Assembly: GCA_015689645.1 (NCBI GenBank)
Contig: WVSM01000002.1
Span: 372,001 to 436,000, forward strand
Length of the DNA: 64,000 nucleotides
Reading direction: 5' to 3'
Source: Rhodobacterales bacterium HKCCE4037
Lineage (GTDB): Bacteria > Pseudomonadota > Alphaproteobacteria > Rhodobacterales > Rhodobacteraceae
Shown here: positions 24,957 to 32,280 of the stretch, in pieces
Layout of the letters: each line of letters starts with the position of its first letter
Position numbering within the stretch: position 1 is the stretch's first letter
Program-made: the position numbers and the translations under genes
Notes under the pieces: generated by a model
What the model was told of the DNA's origin: nothing
The model's database searches: none
What the model saw: only the letters and a program-made list of their open reading frames with translations

Positions 24957-25721
24957 TCATTCGGAAATGACGTGGTCACCTTCCAGGGCTTCAAGCGCGC
25001 TTTCGTCGATCTCCGGCATCGCTTCCAGCTCTTCCTCGGTATAGCCGCGGACGACCAGCATCTCGGGTTCGCCGTTGTCGTCCATCGTCAGCGTGTACTC
25101 GCTGAGCGGCAGGGCCACGGTGTACTCACCAAGGCCAAGCAGGCCGCCGATGCCGATGACGGCCTCATAGCCGGACGCGCCTTGGATCACGTAGTCGATT
25201 TCGCCGACGTCGTTGTTCAGCTCGTTATGAACGTCGAGGCCAACGATATCGGCAACGGTCATGCCGACAAACGCGGAGATGTCGTTCTCCATGCCCATGT
25301 CGCCGTCCATGTCGGTTTCCGCCATGGCACCGTCAGTTTCGGTCTCCATGTCCGTTTCCATGTCGGTCTCGGCCATGTCGCCTTCGTCGGTCTCCATGTC
25401 CGTTTCCATATCGGTCTCAGCCATGGCACCGTCGTCGGTCTCCATATCGGTCCCGGCTTCGGCGTCGGCGGTCATCTCGTCTTCGCCGTCCATGTCGGTC
25501 TCGCCCATGTCCTCGGCCATATCGGCGGCGGTGCCTTCGGTGGCGAGGTCGGCGTCGGCTGCGGCGTCACCTTCGGCTTCGCAACCCTCGGGCAGCGGCG
25601 TGCCTTCTTCGACGGCACAATCGAGGTCGGCCGTCACTTCGGCGTCGGTTTCCTGGGCGAATGCGGGGCCCGACAGGATCAGGGCGGCGGCAGACGTCAT
25701 GAGGATGTTTTTCAGGGTCAT
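24957..25721 (-). CDS. Secreted PRC-barrel protein with acidic Met/Glu/Thr/Asp repeats
   Basis: 254 residues from ATG 25721 (GGAGG upstream). A signal peptide ends near AFA-QE (residue 22), followed by one Cys-containing segment and then about 100 extremely acidic residues built from short units such as MAETDMETDMETDE. The PRC-barrel domain (about 150-225: ISAFVGMTVADIVGLDVHN and VALPLSEYTL) follows. PRC-barrel proteins of this type are periplasmic and often stress-induced; a consensus EcfG promoter lies 52-77 bp upstream. The acidic repeat could bind cations. Exact role unknown. Confidence 0.8.
   Translation of the reverse strand: MTLKNILMTSAAALILSGPAFAQETDAEVTADLDCAVEEGTPLPEGCEAEGDAAADADLATEGTAADMAEDMGETDMDGEDEMTADAEAGTDMETDDGAMAETDMETDMETDEGDMAETDMETDMETETDGAMAETDMDGDMGMENDISAFVGMTVADIVGLDVHNELNNDVGEIDYVIQGASGYEAVIGIGGLLGLGEYTVALPLSEYTLTMDDNGEPEMLVVRGYTEEELEAMPEIDESALEALEGDHVISE
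25305..25455. repeat. Intragenic tandem repeat encoding the acidic ETDM units
   Basis: On the plus strand, words like CCATGTCGGT, TCCATGTCCGTTTCCAT and GGTCTC...GCCATG recur six to eight times with small changes. The repeat preserves the reading frame of the PRC-barrel gene; copy number may vary between strains. Confidence 0.65.
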
Positions 25722-25772
25722 CTCAAATTCCTCCATAAGGTCGATGAATATTTCGTCATCGGATGCAGAGAG

Positions 25773-25798
25773 AACGACCATGCAGCGCCACAGGTTCC
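25773..25798 (-). promoter_or_regulatory. EcfG-type general stress promoter (PRC-barrel gene)
   Basis: On the minus strand GGAAC-N17-CGTT, an exact match to the alphaproteobacterial EcfG/general stress response consensus. Transcription would start near 25766, giving a leader of about 45 bases to ATG 25721. Confidence 0.75.
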
Positions 25799-26233
25799 CC
25801 GGCGGATTCAATTAATTTTGGGAAAACAGGGGCTTATTGGACTCTATAGAACGCGCGCGCGAAAACGCATGGCAGCGCGAACGGTTCCCTGCCCCTCGCA
25901 TTTCGGCGGGTCTTCGCCCTTTCCGGGGCGGCCGCCGGCAGCTTCACGCCAATGGTCAAAAAGCGGCCGGATTTGACCCTTCCCAATAGCCCACTGTCGA
26001 ATTTTTCGAACCGTTAACCGGATCGTAACCCCGCCACAGGACAAACTCCCCGATGCATCACTCGCGGGACACCCGGAAACGGGGTCTCGACACCGACGAC
26101 GGTTTGTCGATCCGGCTGAAGACAGCCCCCTCATCGGGCCAAGGTCAGGTCGAACGGACGCGCATATTCCGCCCCGCCATCAACGGGGATCAGACCGCCG
26201 CACCTGCGCGGCGCCGCGTATCTTATTCGCATA

Positions 26234-26340
26234 CCGGAAAACCGCGTTTTCCGGGCGGATTTCCGCGAAATCCCGGCGCAAACGACAGCAGTCGTGCCCA
26301 AGGAAAACGCGGTTTTCCCTACGGATTTCGCGGAAATCCG
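26234..26340. repeat. Cluster of five short hairpins (paired palindromic units)
   Basis: Units in order: A, GGAAAAC-CGC-GTTTTCC (26236-26252, stem extends to 9 bp); B, GGATTTC-CGC-GAAATCC (26257-26273); E, ACGAC-AGCA-GTCGT (26282-26295); C, GGAAAAC-GCG-GTTTTCC (26302-26318); D, GGATTTC-GCG-GAAATCC (26323-26339). C is the exact reverse complement of A, and D that of B. It lies beyond the ahcY terminator. Confidence 0.85.
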
Positions 26341-26370
26341 GCTCCCTCCCGAGACGCTGCGCAAACGCAA

Positions 26371-26394
26371 ATGGCCGCCCAAGCGGACGGCCAT
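26371..26394 (-). terminator. Probable ahcY terminator
   Basis: ATGGCCGYCC pairs with its complement over 10 bp (one mismatch) around a 4-base loop, 22 bases after the ahcY stop. The minus strand then reads TTTGCGTTTG, a moderate T-rich tail. Confidence 0.55.
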
Positions 26395-26416
26395 CGCGAA
26401 GGCATGTCTGCCCCGC

Positions 26417-27802
26417 TCAATACCGGTAGTGCTCGGGCTTGAACGGGCCGTCCTGCGGCACGCCGATGTAGTCCGCCTGTTCCTTGTTCAGCTCGGTCAG
26501 CTTCACGCCGATCTTCGCCAAGTGCAGGCGCGCGACCTTCTCGTCCAGCTTCTTGGGCAGGATGTAGACCTGGTTCTGGTATTCGTCACCGCGCTGCCAC
26601 AGCTCCATCTGCGCCAGCACCTGGTTGGTGAACGACGCGCTCATCACGAAGGACGGGTGGCCGGTCGCATTGCCGAGGTTCAGAAGGCGACCTTCGGACA
26701 GCAGGATCAGACGGTTGCCCGAGGGCATCTCGATCATGTCCACCTGTTCCTTGATGTTGGTCCACTTGTGGTTGCGCAGCGCCGCGACCTGGATCTCGTT
26801 GTCGAAGTGGCCGATGTTGCCGACAATCGCCATGTCCTTCATCTCGCGCATGTGCTCGATGCGGATCACGTCCCTGTTGCCGGTGGTGGTGATAAAGATA
26901 TCGGCGTCCGCCACGACGTCTTCCAGCAGCACCACCTCGTAGCCGTCCATCGCCGCCTGCAGGGCGCAGATCGGGTCGGCCTCGGTCACCTTCACGCGGG
27001 CGCCCGCACCGCGCAGGCTCGCGGCAGAGCCCTTGCCCACGTCCCCGTAGCCCATCACCACGGCGACCTTGCCTGCCATCATCGTGTCGGTGGCGCGGCG
27101 GATACCGTCGACCAGCGATTCCTTGCAACCGTACTTGTTGTCGAACTTCGACTTGGTGACGCTGTCGTTCACGTTGATCGCGGGGAAGGGCAGCTGGCCC
27201 TTCTTCTGCAGGTCATAGAGGCGATGCACGCCGGTGGTGGTTTCCTCCGACACGCCGACGATCTGGTCGCGCATCTTGGTGAACCAGCCGGGCGAGGCTT
27301 CCATGCGCTTCTTGATCTGCGCCTTGATGACTTCTTCTTCCTCGCTTTGCGGGACGGGAATGATCTCTTCCCCCGCTTCCGCCCGCGCACCCAGCAGCAC
27401 GTAAAGCGTCGCGTCGCCGCCATCGTCGAGGATCAGGTTCGGGCCGTCCGGGAACTGGAACGACGCATCGAGGTAATCCCAATGCTCCTCCAGCGACTGG
27501 CCCTTCACCGCGAAAACCGGAATGCCCGCCTTGGCGATCGCCGCCGCCGCGTGATCCTGGGTGGAGAAGATGTTGCACGAGGCCCAACGCACGTCCGCCC
27601 CAAGCTCCACCAGCGTTTCGATCAGGACGGCGGTCTGGATCGTCATGTGCAGGGAGCCGACGATCCGCGCGCCATTCAGCGGCTTCTCAGCGCCGTATTC
27701 CTCGCGCAGGGCCATCAGGCCCGGCATTTCGGTTTCGGCGATGTCGAGTTCCTTGCGGCCATACTCGGCCAGCGCGATGTCCTTGACGATGTAATCACTC
27801 AT
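26417..27802 (-). CDS. ahcY: S-adenosyl-L-homocysteine hydrolase
   Basis: 461 residues from ATG 27802 ([15 protein letters not shown]), preceded by GGAGG; the frame is open 17 codons further but without RBS. Hallmarks: [46 protein letters not shown] with the catalytic Lys/Asp, the NAD-binding [15 protein letters not shown], and the C-terminal KPEHYRY. It splits SAH into adenosine and homocysteine, relieving methyltransferase inhibition. The long insert (about 150-190) is typical of the bacterial form. I looked for an SAH riboswitch in the leader and did not recognise one. Confidence 0.96.
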   Translation of the reverse strand: MSDYIVKDIALAEYGRKELDIAETEMPGLMALREEYGAEKPLNGARIVGSLHMTIQTAVLIETLVELGADVRWASCNIFSTQDHAAAAIAKAGIPVFAVKGQSLEEHWDYLDASFQFPDGPNLILDDGGDATLYVLLGARAEAGEEIIPVPQSEEEEVIKAQIKKRMEASPGWFTKMRDQIVGVSEETTTGVHRLYDLQKKGQLPFPAINVNDSVTKSKFDNKYGCKESLVDGIRRATDTMMAGKVAVVMGYGDVGKGSAASLRGAGARVKVTEADPICALQAAMDGYEVVLLEDVVADADIFITTTGNRDVIRIEHMREMKDMAIVGNIGHFDNEIQVAALRNHKWTNIKEQVDMIEMPSGNRLILLSEGRLLNLGNATGHPSFVMSASFTNQVLAQMELWQRGDEYQNQVYILPKKLDEKVARLHLAKIGVKLTELNKEQADYIGVPQDGPFKPEHYRY

Positions 27803-27908
27803 ATGTCCTGCCTCCTGCGGGCCGCGTCCAATTCGGAAAGTTGGCGTCGCCATACCAGCCCGATCTTATCTGGGCAATGCGACCCGATTATGCGTGGTGA
27901 AAGCAATG

Positions 27909-27939
27909 TAAAAAGGGCCGCCCTGCCGGGGCGACCCTT
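27909..27939 (-). terminator. Rho-independent terminator of the 40-residue gene
   Basis: On the minus strand a GC-rich stem of about 11 bp with one mismatch (AAGGGTCGCCC paired with GGGCGGCCCTT, 5-base loop) is followed by TTTTTA. It lies 26 bases after the stop at 27965. Confidence 0.8.
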
Positions 27940-27964
27940 CGTCATTTGTTGTTCCGGCAGCGCG

Positions 27965-28087
27965 TCACTTGTCGGGCGCGGGGCCTTCCTGCGTGTTGGG
28001 GCCCTTGGGGCCGCCAGCGCCCGGGGGCGGTGTCGTCGTTGGGGTCTGGCCCGGACCTTCTGCGGGGCCTTTTCCATCTTTGCTCAT
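27965..28087 (-). CDS. Small Gly/Pro-rich hypothetical protein (40 residues)
   Basis: 40 residues from ATG 28087, with a strong AAGGAGG at ideal spacing and its own terminator, which argue that this tiny frame is real. Composition is Gly, Pro, Thr and Lys; no hydrophobic segment, probably disordered and cytosolic. A near-consensus EcfG promoter (TGAAC-N17-CGTT) lies about 60-85 bp upstream, so it may be a general stress protein. I do not recognise a family. Confidence 0.65.
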   Translation of the reverse strand: MSKDGKGPAEGPGQTPTTTPPPGAGGPKGPNTQEGPAPDK

Positions 28088-28145
28088 GCTGAAATTCCTC
28101 CTTTGAAATTGCGGATGCCCGCGCAGGCTAAACCGAAAACCCGTC

Positions 28146-28171
28146 AACGACCTAGGGGTTTCGACCGTTCA
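28146..28171 (-). promoter_or_regulatory. EcfG-like promoter, one mismatch (40-residue gene)
   Basis: On the minus strand TGAAC-N17-CGTT; only the first base differs from GGAAC. It is correctly oriented for the gene ending at 27965. Confidence 0.5.
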
Positions 28172-28225
28172 CCCGCGAGAGACCCGGGTTTGACCAAGAC
28201 GAATTCGGGGATCTCGGCAAATGCA

Positions 28226-28250
28226 GGAACACTGTCCGGTCGGCAGCGTT
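28226..28250 (+). promoter_or_regulatory. EcfG-type general stress promoter (small membrane protein)
   Basis: GGAAC-N16-CGTT, exact consensus. The -10 end is 23 bp before the start codon at 28274, giving a short leader carrying AGGAGGG. Confidence 0.78.
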
Positions 28251-28273
28251 GGTTCCCCATAGGAGGGAAATCC

Positions 28274-28495
28274 ATGAGTGAACTGCATAGCGAAACCCAA
28301 CCCCATACCCGTGCTTCGGTCACCGGTGACGTCAAGCGGCGCGTCGGGCCCGGCGATGCCGGCCGTCAGGACCGCCCCGAAACCTTGCCCGAAACGGAAC
28401 AGGATCTTGCGCGCACCCGCGGCGTGGGGTCCTTCACAATCAGTGTGATCCTTGTGGGCGTGGTCGTGCTGGTTCTGCTCTGGCTGCTGATCTGA
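28274..28495 (+). CDS. Small single-pass membrane protein (73 residues)
   Basis: 73 residues; the first 50 are polar and the last 22 form one hydrophobic helix (FTISVILVGVVVLVLLWLLI) ending at the C-terminus, so it is a tail-anchored or C-terminally anchored membrane protein. AGGAGGG lies eight bases before ATG 28274. The exact EcfG promoter just upstream suggests a general stress role. Family not recognised beyond similar small Rhodobacteraceae proteins. Confidence 0.72.
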   Translation: MSELHSETQPHTRASVTGDVKRRVGPGDAGRQDRPETLPETEQDLARTRGVGSFTISVILVGVVVLVLLWLLI

Positions 28496-28573
28496 CCTGA
28501 ATCTGCCATGTCCCGCGCCTTGTGCCCTTCCGCTTGCCGGGGCATGACAGGGCAACGTCGAACGGAGCAGATC

Positions 28574-29161
28574 ATGGCGGCACGGGCATGGCAGCGGATG
28601 TTATCGGGACGCAGGCTCGACCTGCTGGACCCGACACCGATGGATATCGAGATCGAGGATATTGCCCACGGCCTCGCCTTCGTGGCGCGCTGGAACGGTC
28701 AGACACGCGGCGACTACGCCTATTCGGTGGCCGAGCATTCCATCCTCGTCACCGATATCCACGCCCGGCTGGCACCGAATGCCCCGGTAAGATGGCGCTT
28801 GGCTGCCCTGCTGCATGATGCGCCGGAATACGTCATCGGGGACATGATCTCGCCGGTGAAGGCCGCTGTCGGTCCCGGCTACGGCGCGCTTGACGATCGG
28901 CTCAGCGCTGCAATCCACCTCCGCTTCGGTCTGCCCGCATCGCTGCCCAAGACTGTGAAGGCGATGATCAAACGCGCCGACAAGGTCTCCGCCTGGCTGG
29001 AGGCCACGCAGCTTGCTGGTTTTACAGAGGCGGAGGCCGACAGGTTCTTCGGCAAGCCCGACGCTGCTGTGACTGACGGCCTCACCCTGCGCCTGCGCCC
29101 GCCCGCCGAGGTGCGCGCCGACTTTACGTCTCGACATGCAGAACTGATGGCCGCGTTATGA
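28574..29161 (+). CDS. HD-domain hydrolase, YfbR-like
   Basis: 195 residues from ATG 28574 (GGAG six bases upstream); in-frame ATGs at 28508 and 28544 are weaker choices. HD pattern: AEHS, LLHDAPEYVIGD and KRADK, as in YfbR-type nucleotidases/phosphohydrolases. Likely acts on nucleotides (5'-deoxynucleotidase-like), although substrate is unproven. Its stop overlaps the next ATG (ATGA), so it is coupled to the acetyltransferase. Confidence 0.78.
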   Translation: MAARAWQRMLSGRRLDLLDPTPMDIEIEDIAHGLAFVARWNGQTRGDYAYSVAEHSILVTDIHARLAPNAPVRWRLAALLHDAPEYVIGDMISPVKAAVGPGYGALDDRLSAAIHLRFGLPASLPKTVKAMIKRADKVSAWLEATQLAGFTEAEADRFFGKPDAAVTDGLTLRLRPPAEVRADFTSRHAELMAAL

Positions 29162-29646
29162 TCCACGTCCGCCCCGCCCATGACCTCGATGCGCGCCAAA
29201 TGGCGGAGCTTCTGAACGAGGTGATCGCAATCGGTGGCACCACCGCAATGACCGGTCAGGTGGATGCGCAGTATTTCATCGACCGGATGCAACAACATCC
29301 GGAGGCGTCATCTTGGATCGTGGCCGAGATGCCGGACGGTGAAATCATAGGATTCCAGTACATCACGCGCGGCGGCGACTACCTGCCGCCAGAGGCCGCC
29401 GAGATCGCCACCTTCGCCAAGCCCGGGCAGCAGGGCCTGGGTATCGGCTCGGAGCTGATGGAGGCGACGAAGGCGGCGGCCAGGCGGTTGGGTTACGCGT
29501 GGATCAACGCCAACATCCGCGCCGACAACGAAAGCGGGCTGACCTACTACCAGTCCCGCGGGTTCGAGGATTACGGAAGGATCGAAGGCTATCGAATGGC
29601 CGACGGGCGCGTGGTCGACAAGATCCTCAAGCGCTTCGATCTCTGA
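29158..29646 (+). CDS. GNAT-family N-acetyltransferase
   Basis: 162 residues. GNAT fold: IHVRPAHDLDARQMAELLNEV at the start, ATFAKPGQQGLGIGSELMEA with the acetyl-CoA pyrophosphate loop (Q/R-x-x-G-x-G/A type), and NESGLTYYQSRGFEDYGRIEGYRMADGR. Resembles phosphinothricin/L-amino-acid acetyltransferases. Acceptor unknown. Overlaps the upstream HD gene by four bases. Confidence 0.85.
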   Translation: MIHVRPAHDLDARQMAELLNEVIAIGGTTAMTGQVDAQYFIDRMQQHPEASSWIVAEMPDGEIIGFQYITRGGDYLPPEAAEIATFAKPGQQGLGIGSELMEATKAAARRLGYAWINANIRADNESGLTYYQSRGFEDYGRIEGYRMADGRVVDKILKRFDL

Positions 29647-29655
29647 TACCCTGCT

Positions 29656-29817
29656 TCACAGGATGCCGGTCATCCGAAGCCAACGGCGGCGCTCTTCCTC
29701 GTCGCGCCGACGCTCGGCGCGGGTGCGGTGGTCGTAGGTCGTCCAATGGTCCGGGGCGTCCCAGTTGCGCTCTTGACGCGTAGCGGTCTTGAAGGTGCTG
29801 GCAAGAATTCCGAACAT
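29656..29817 (-). CDS. Small arginine-rich hypothetical protein (53 residues)
   Basis: 53 residues from ATG 29817, preceded by AAGGAGA. Starts MFGILASTFKTATRQERNWDAP, and the second half is highly basic (RTRAERRRDEEERRRWLRM). The good RBS and the gap it fills between the GNAT gene and the LysR gene support it. No known family assigned; it could be a nucleic-acid-binding or DUF1127-like small protein. Confidence 0.55.
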   Translation of the reverse strand: MFGILASTFKTATRQERNWDAPDHWTTYDHRTRAERRRDEEERRRWLRMTGIL

Positions 29818-29884
29818 GTCATTCTCCTTTCGTTTTCCTGCCCTCTGGATACCCCCTTGCGCGGCGTCTGCCGAATCTGCAATC

Positions 29885-29899
29885 CTGACAACATGTCAG
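29885..29899. promoter_or_regulatory. Inverted repeat upstream of the LysR gene
   Basis: CTGACA-ACA-TGTCAG is an exact 6-3-6 repeat 13 bp before the LysR start, between it and the divergent 53-residue gene. A plausible autoregulatory operator. Confidence 0.4.
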
Positions 29900-29911
29900 T
29901 TGGGTTAACAT

Positions 29912-30814
29912 ATGGATTGGCGTGACATCCCATCGCTCGCGGCGCTGAGGGCGTTCGAGGCGGCGGCAAGGCTCGGGTCGTTGTCCGAGGCCGCGCGCAC
30001 GCTGAACGTGACCCACGCCGCCATTGCGGCCCACGTTCGCGCATTGGAGACGGAGTTCGGCCAGCCGCTGCTGACCCGGTCGGGCCGGGGCATGGTGCCC
30101 ACGCAGGCCGGCGCCGAACTGGCGCGCGACCTCGGCACCGGCTTTGCCGAGATCGCGGCAGGCGTGCGCGCGATGCGGCAGGGGCGCGAGGATCGGCCGG
30201 TGATCCTGACCACGACGCCCAGTTTCGCCGAAAGCTGGCTGATGCCACGCCTGCCCGCGTTCTGGAGCGCGCATCCCGACGTGCCCCTGACCGTGCAGAC
30301 CGATCAGGCGGTCGCGGACCTGCGCCGCGACGGTGTGGACCTCGCCATTCGCCACGGACAAGGCCCATGGCCGGGGTTGGAGGGCCATGTGCTGACCCAT
30401 GCGACGATGGTGGTCGTGGGCCAGCCCGCCCGGTTCGAGGTGCTGCACGACCCGACCTCGCCCGAAGCCTGGGCCCATGTGAAGGGATTGCCGTGGTTGC
30501 TCGATGCCTCGCACGCGGAATTCAACCGGCGACTGGAGCGGCTTGGAATAGACCCGTCCGAGTTGAACGCGACCGAGTTGCCGTCCAACGCGCTGCTTCT
30601 GCCGTCCTGTCGGGCCGGAGGCGGCGTCTCGGCGCAGCCGCTTGCGCTGGTGGAACAGGACGTGGCCGACGGCCGCCTCAACATCCTCGCGCAGGAGCAG
30701 GACAGCGCCATGGCGTATCACCTGCTGCATCTGCCGGGGCCGCTCAGCCGCCGGGCACAGACCTTCGTCACCTGGCTGAAACGCGACTTGCAGCGGGCTG
30801 CCAAAACGGGCTGA
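29912..30814 (+). CDS. LysR-family regulator, GcvA-like
   Basis: 300 residues. N-terminal helix-turn-helix (IPSLAALRAFEAAARLGSLSEAARTLNVTHAAIAAHVRALE) with the Thr-His-Ala recognition helix typical of GcvA-type members, then a LysR substrate-binding domain (about 95-295) with SFAESWLMPRLPAF and DGVDLAIRHGQGPWPG. Target genes unknown; the DUF2007-like gene follows in the same direction 22 bp on. Confidence 0.82.
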   Translation: MDWRDIPSLAALRAFEAAARLGSLSEAARTLNVTHAAIAAHVRALETEFGQPLLTRSGRGMVPTQAGAELARDLGTGFAEIAAGVRAMRQGREDRPVILTTTPSFAESWLMPRLPAFWSAHPDVPLTVQTDQAVADLRRDGVDLAIRHGQGPWPGLEGHVLTHATMVVVGQPARFEVLHDPTSPEAWAHVKGLPWLLDASHAEFNRRLERLGIDPSELNATELPSNALLLPSCRAGGGVSAQPLALVEQDVADGRLNILAQEQDSAMAYHLLHLPGPLSRRAQTFVTWLKRDLQRAAKTG

Positions 30815-30836
30815 TTGCCATCAACGGAGGATCGCA

Positions 30837-31235
30837 ATGGCACGTTTCAAGGGCTTCGTCCGCGTCGCGTCGAGCTACGACCTGATGGACATCCGCATGG
30901 CGGTTGCCGCGCTGGAAGGCGCGGACATCATGGCCATCACGCCGGGTGTGGAGCTTGGCAACACGATGCCGTACGCGAGCCTCGCCTTGGGGGCGATGGA
31001 GATCCATGTGCCCGAGGCGCAGGCGGACGAGGCGGCGGCGCTTCTGAATGCCATCGCGGCGGGCACGGTGATCCCCCACGACCAGCGCGACCTGATCGAC
31101 GATGATCCGGCGCCCTTGCAGCGCGAGACGACCATTGGCGACAAGCTACGGAACCTGTTCGGTTTTCTGGTAGGTGGCGTGTCCCAACCGCTCAAAGGCG
31201 TGCTGGTCGAGAAACGACGGCGCGACGACGATTAG
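30837..31235 (+). CDS. DUF2007-like small protein
   Basis: 132 residues. The first 75 resemble the DUF2007 (putative signal-transducing protein) ferredoxin-like fold: VRVASSYDLMDIRMAVAALEGADIMAIT and AMEIHVPEAQADEAAALLNAI. The remainder is polar with a basic end (EKRRRDDD). GGAGG upstream. Converges on the lipoprotein gene with a 4-bp overlap of the ends. Function unknown. Confidence 0.65.
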   Translation: MARFKGFVRVASSYDLMDIRMAVAALEGADIMAITPGVELGNTMPYASLALGAMEIHVPEAQADEAAALLNAIAAGTVIPHDQRDLIDDDPAPLQRETTIGDKLRNLFGFLVGGVSQPLKGVLVEKRRRDDD

Positions 31236-31582
31236 TTGATTGCCAGCGGCGCGCAGGTATCGCCCATGTCGCCGCTCTCCGTGCGCCAGCCGGTGAAACT
31301 GCCATTGCGGAACACGAGGATCGGCCCGTCTGACCAGCTTGCACCTGTCAGGCTTGCATTGTCGCATTGAAGGATTGCGGGGCGGTCGCCCTGAAGGCGG
31401 CTCATCGTGTCGATAACGCCCGCCTGCGCGCGCCCGAAGTCGATGCGCTGCCCGGAGCCGACCACGTCGATCCCGCGCGCATCGTAGGCCACCGGAAACA
31501 CCGGTCCATCGGCCACCGGGGCAGCGCCACGCCCGCCAACGCAGGCGGCCAGCACCAGCGGCAGAAGCAGCGCGCCCCTCAC
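31232..31582 (-). CDS. Hypothetical lipoprotein downstream of regA
   Basis: 116 residues starting at GTG 31582, which overlaps the regA stop (GTGA). The N-terminus RGALLLPLVLAAC-V has a good lipobox (LAAC), so the mature protein is attached to a membrane at Cys near residue 15. The remainder has one Cys pair (C in LQCDN and DTCAPL). The longer open frame upstream lies inside regA and is not used. Family not recognised. Confidence 0.6.
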   Translation of the reverse strand: MRGALLLPLVLAACVGGRGAAPVADGPVFPVAYDARGIDVVGSGQRIDFGRAQAGVIDTMSRLQGDRPAILQCDNASLTGASWSDGPILVFRNGSFTGWRTESGDMGDTCAPLAIN

Positions 31583-32139
31583 CGGGGGGAGCGCTTGGCG
31601 AGGATGCGTTGCAAGGTCCGGCGGTGCATGTTCAGCCGTCGTGCGGTCTCGCTGACGTTGCGGTCGCACAGCTCGTAGACCCGCTGGATATGCTCCCACC
31701 GCACGCGATCCGCGCTCATCGGGTTCTCGGGCGGCGGCGGCATCTCTTCCTCTTCGGCCAGCAGGGCCGAGGTGATGTCATTCGCGTCGGCGGGCTTCGA
31801 CAGGTAATCCGTGGCCCCCATCTTCACCGCCGCAACCGCCGTGGCAATCGCGCCGTAGCCGGTCAGAACGACGATCCTCGCGTCGGGCCGCTTCTCGCGC
31901 AGGCGCTCCACCACGTCGAGGCCGTTGCCGTCCTCCAGCCGCAGGTCGATTACCGCGTAGGCGGGCGGACGGGCGGTCGCGATGGCCGATCCGGCGGCGA
32001 CGGATCCCGCGGCTTCGACCTCGAAACCGCGCTTCTCCATCGCCCGTTCGAGGCGGCGCAGGAACGGCTCGTCATCGTCGACGATCAGAAGCGACTTGTC
32101 GGGGCCGATGTCCCGAAGGCTGCGGTCGGTCGGTGCCAT
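31579..32139 (-). CDS. regA: Global redox response regulator RegA/PrrA/ActR
   Basis: 186 residues from ATG 32139 (GAGAGAGGA upstream). Receiver domain 15-130 with the phospho-acceptor D65 in YAVIDLRLEDG and LTGYGAIATAV, a proline stretch (PPPPENP), then the Fis-type helix-turn-helix NVSETARRLNMHRRTLQRIL, virtually invariant in this family. It controls respiration, carbon and nitrogen fixation and, where present, photosynthesis genes according to redox state, phosphorylated by RegB. The cognate regB and senC lie about 11 kb to the right, an unusual separation. The upstream region has a plausible promoter and a 14-bp palindrome. Confidence 0.95.
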   Translation of the reverse strand: MAPTDRSLRDIGPDKSLLIVDDDEPFLRRLERAMEKRGFEVEAAGSVAAGSAIATARPPAYAVIDLRLEDGNGLDVVERLREKRPDARIVVLTGYGAIATAVAAVKMGATDYLSKPADANDITSALLAEEEEMPPPPENPMSADRVRWEHIQRVYELCDRNVSETARRLNMHRRTLQRILAKRSPR

Positions 32140-32170
32140 GCGCTGCGTCCTCTCTCTTCCCTTGCCATAA

Positions 32171-32198
32171 GGTATAGGAATGTTTGGGAAATGGTCAA
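32171..32198 (-). promoter_or_regulatory. Candidate regA promoter
   Basis: On the minus strand TTGACC, 16 bases, TATACC, ending 31 bp before the regA start codon. A reasonable sigma-70 match. Confidence 0.5.
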
Positions 32199-32218
32199 AC
32201 GGTCGCAGGTTGTCCATC

Positions 32219-32232
32219 TGTTTGCGCAAACA
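32219..32232. promoter_or_regulatory. 14-bp perfect palindrome upstream of regA
   Basis: TGTTTGCGCAAACA, self-complementary, between the trxA terminator and the regA promoter. The core TTTGCGCAAA recurs in another 14-bp palindrome at 47547-47560. Confidence 0.5.
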
Positions 32233-32259
32233 AGAAAGGGCGCCGCGATGGGCGCCCTT
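32231..32259 (-). terminator. Rho-independent terminator of trxA
   Basis: AAGGGCGCC-N6-GGCGCCCTT, a 9-bp perfect stem, followed on the minus strand by TCTTGTTTG. It begins 22 bases after the trxA stop and separates the long operon from regA. Confidence 0.75.
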
Positions 32260-32280
32260 CCGATGCGATGATGCGGGGCC

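Larger units (their letters stand above)
25722..26416. other. Long gene-free region between the PRC-barrel gene and ahcY
   Basis: Nearly 700 bp. Contains the stress promoter at 25773-25798, the five-hairpin cluster at 26234-26340 and the ahcY terminator at 26371-26394. The middle (25800-26230) holds only short open frames without RBS or family resemblance. Confidence 0.6.

Noticed and set aside
26234-26340. CRISPR array
   Set aside because: The repeats are short palindromes without regularly spaced unique spacers, and no cas gene is present.
27803-27912. SAH or SAM riboswitch in the ahcY leader
   Set aside because: The leader is short and I could not match it to the conserved cores of the SAH or SAM-II classes; a covariance-model search would decide.
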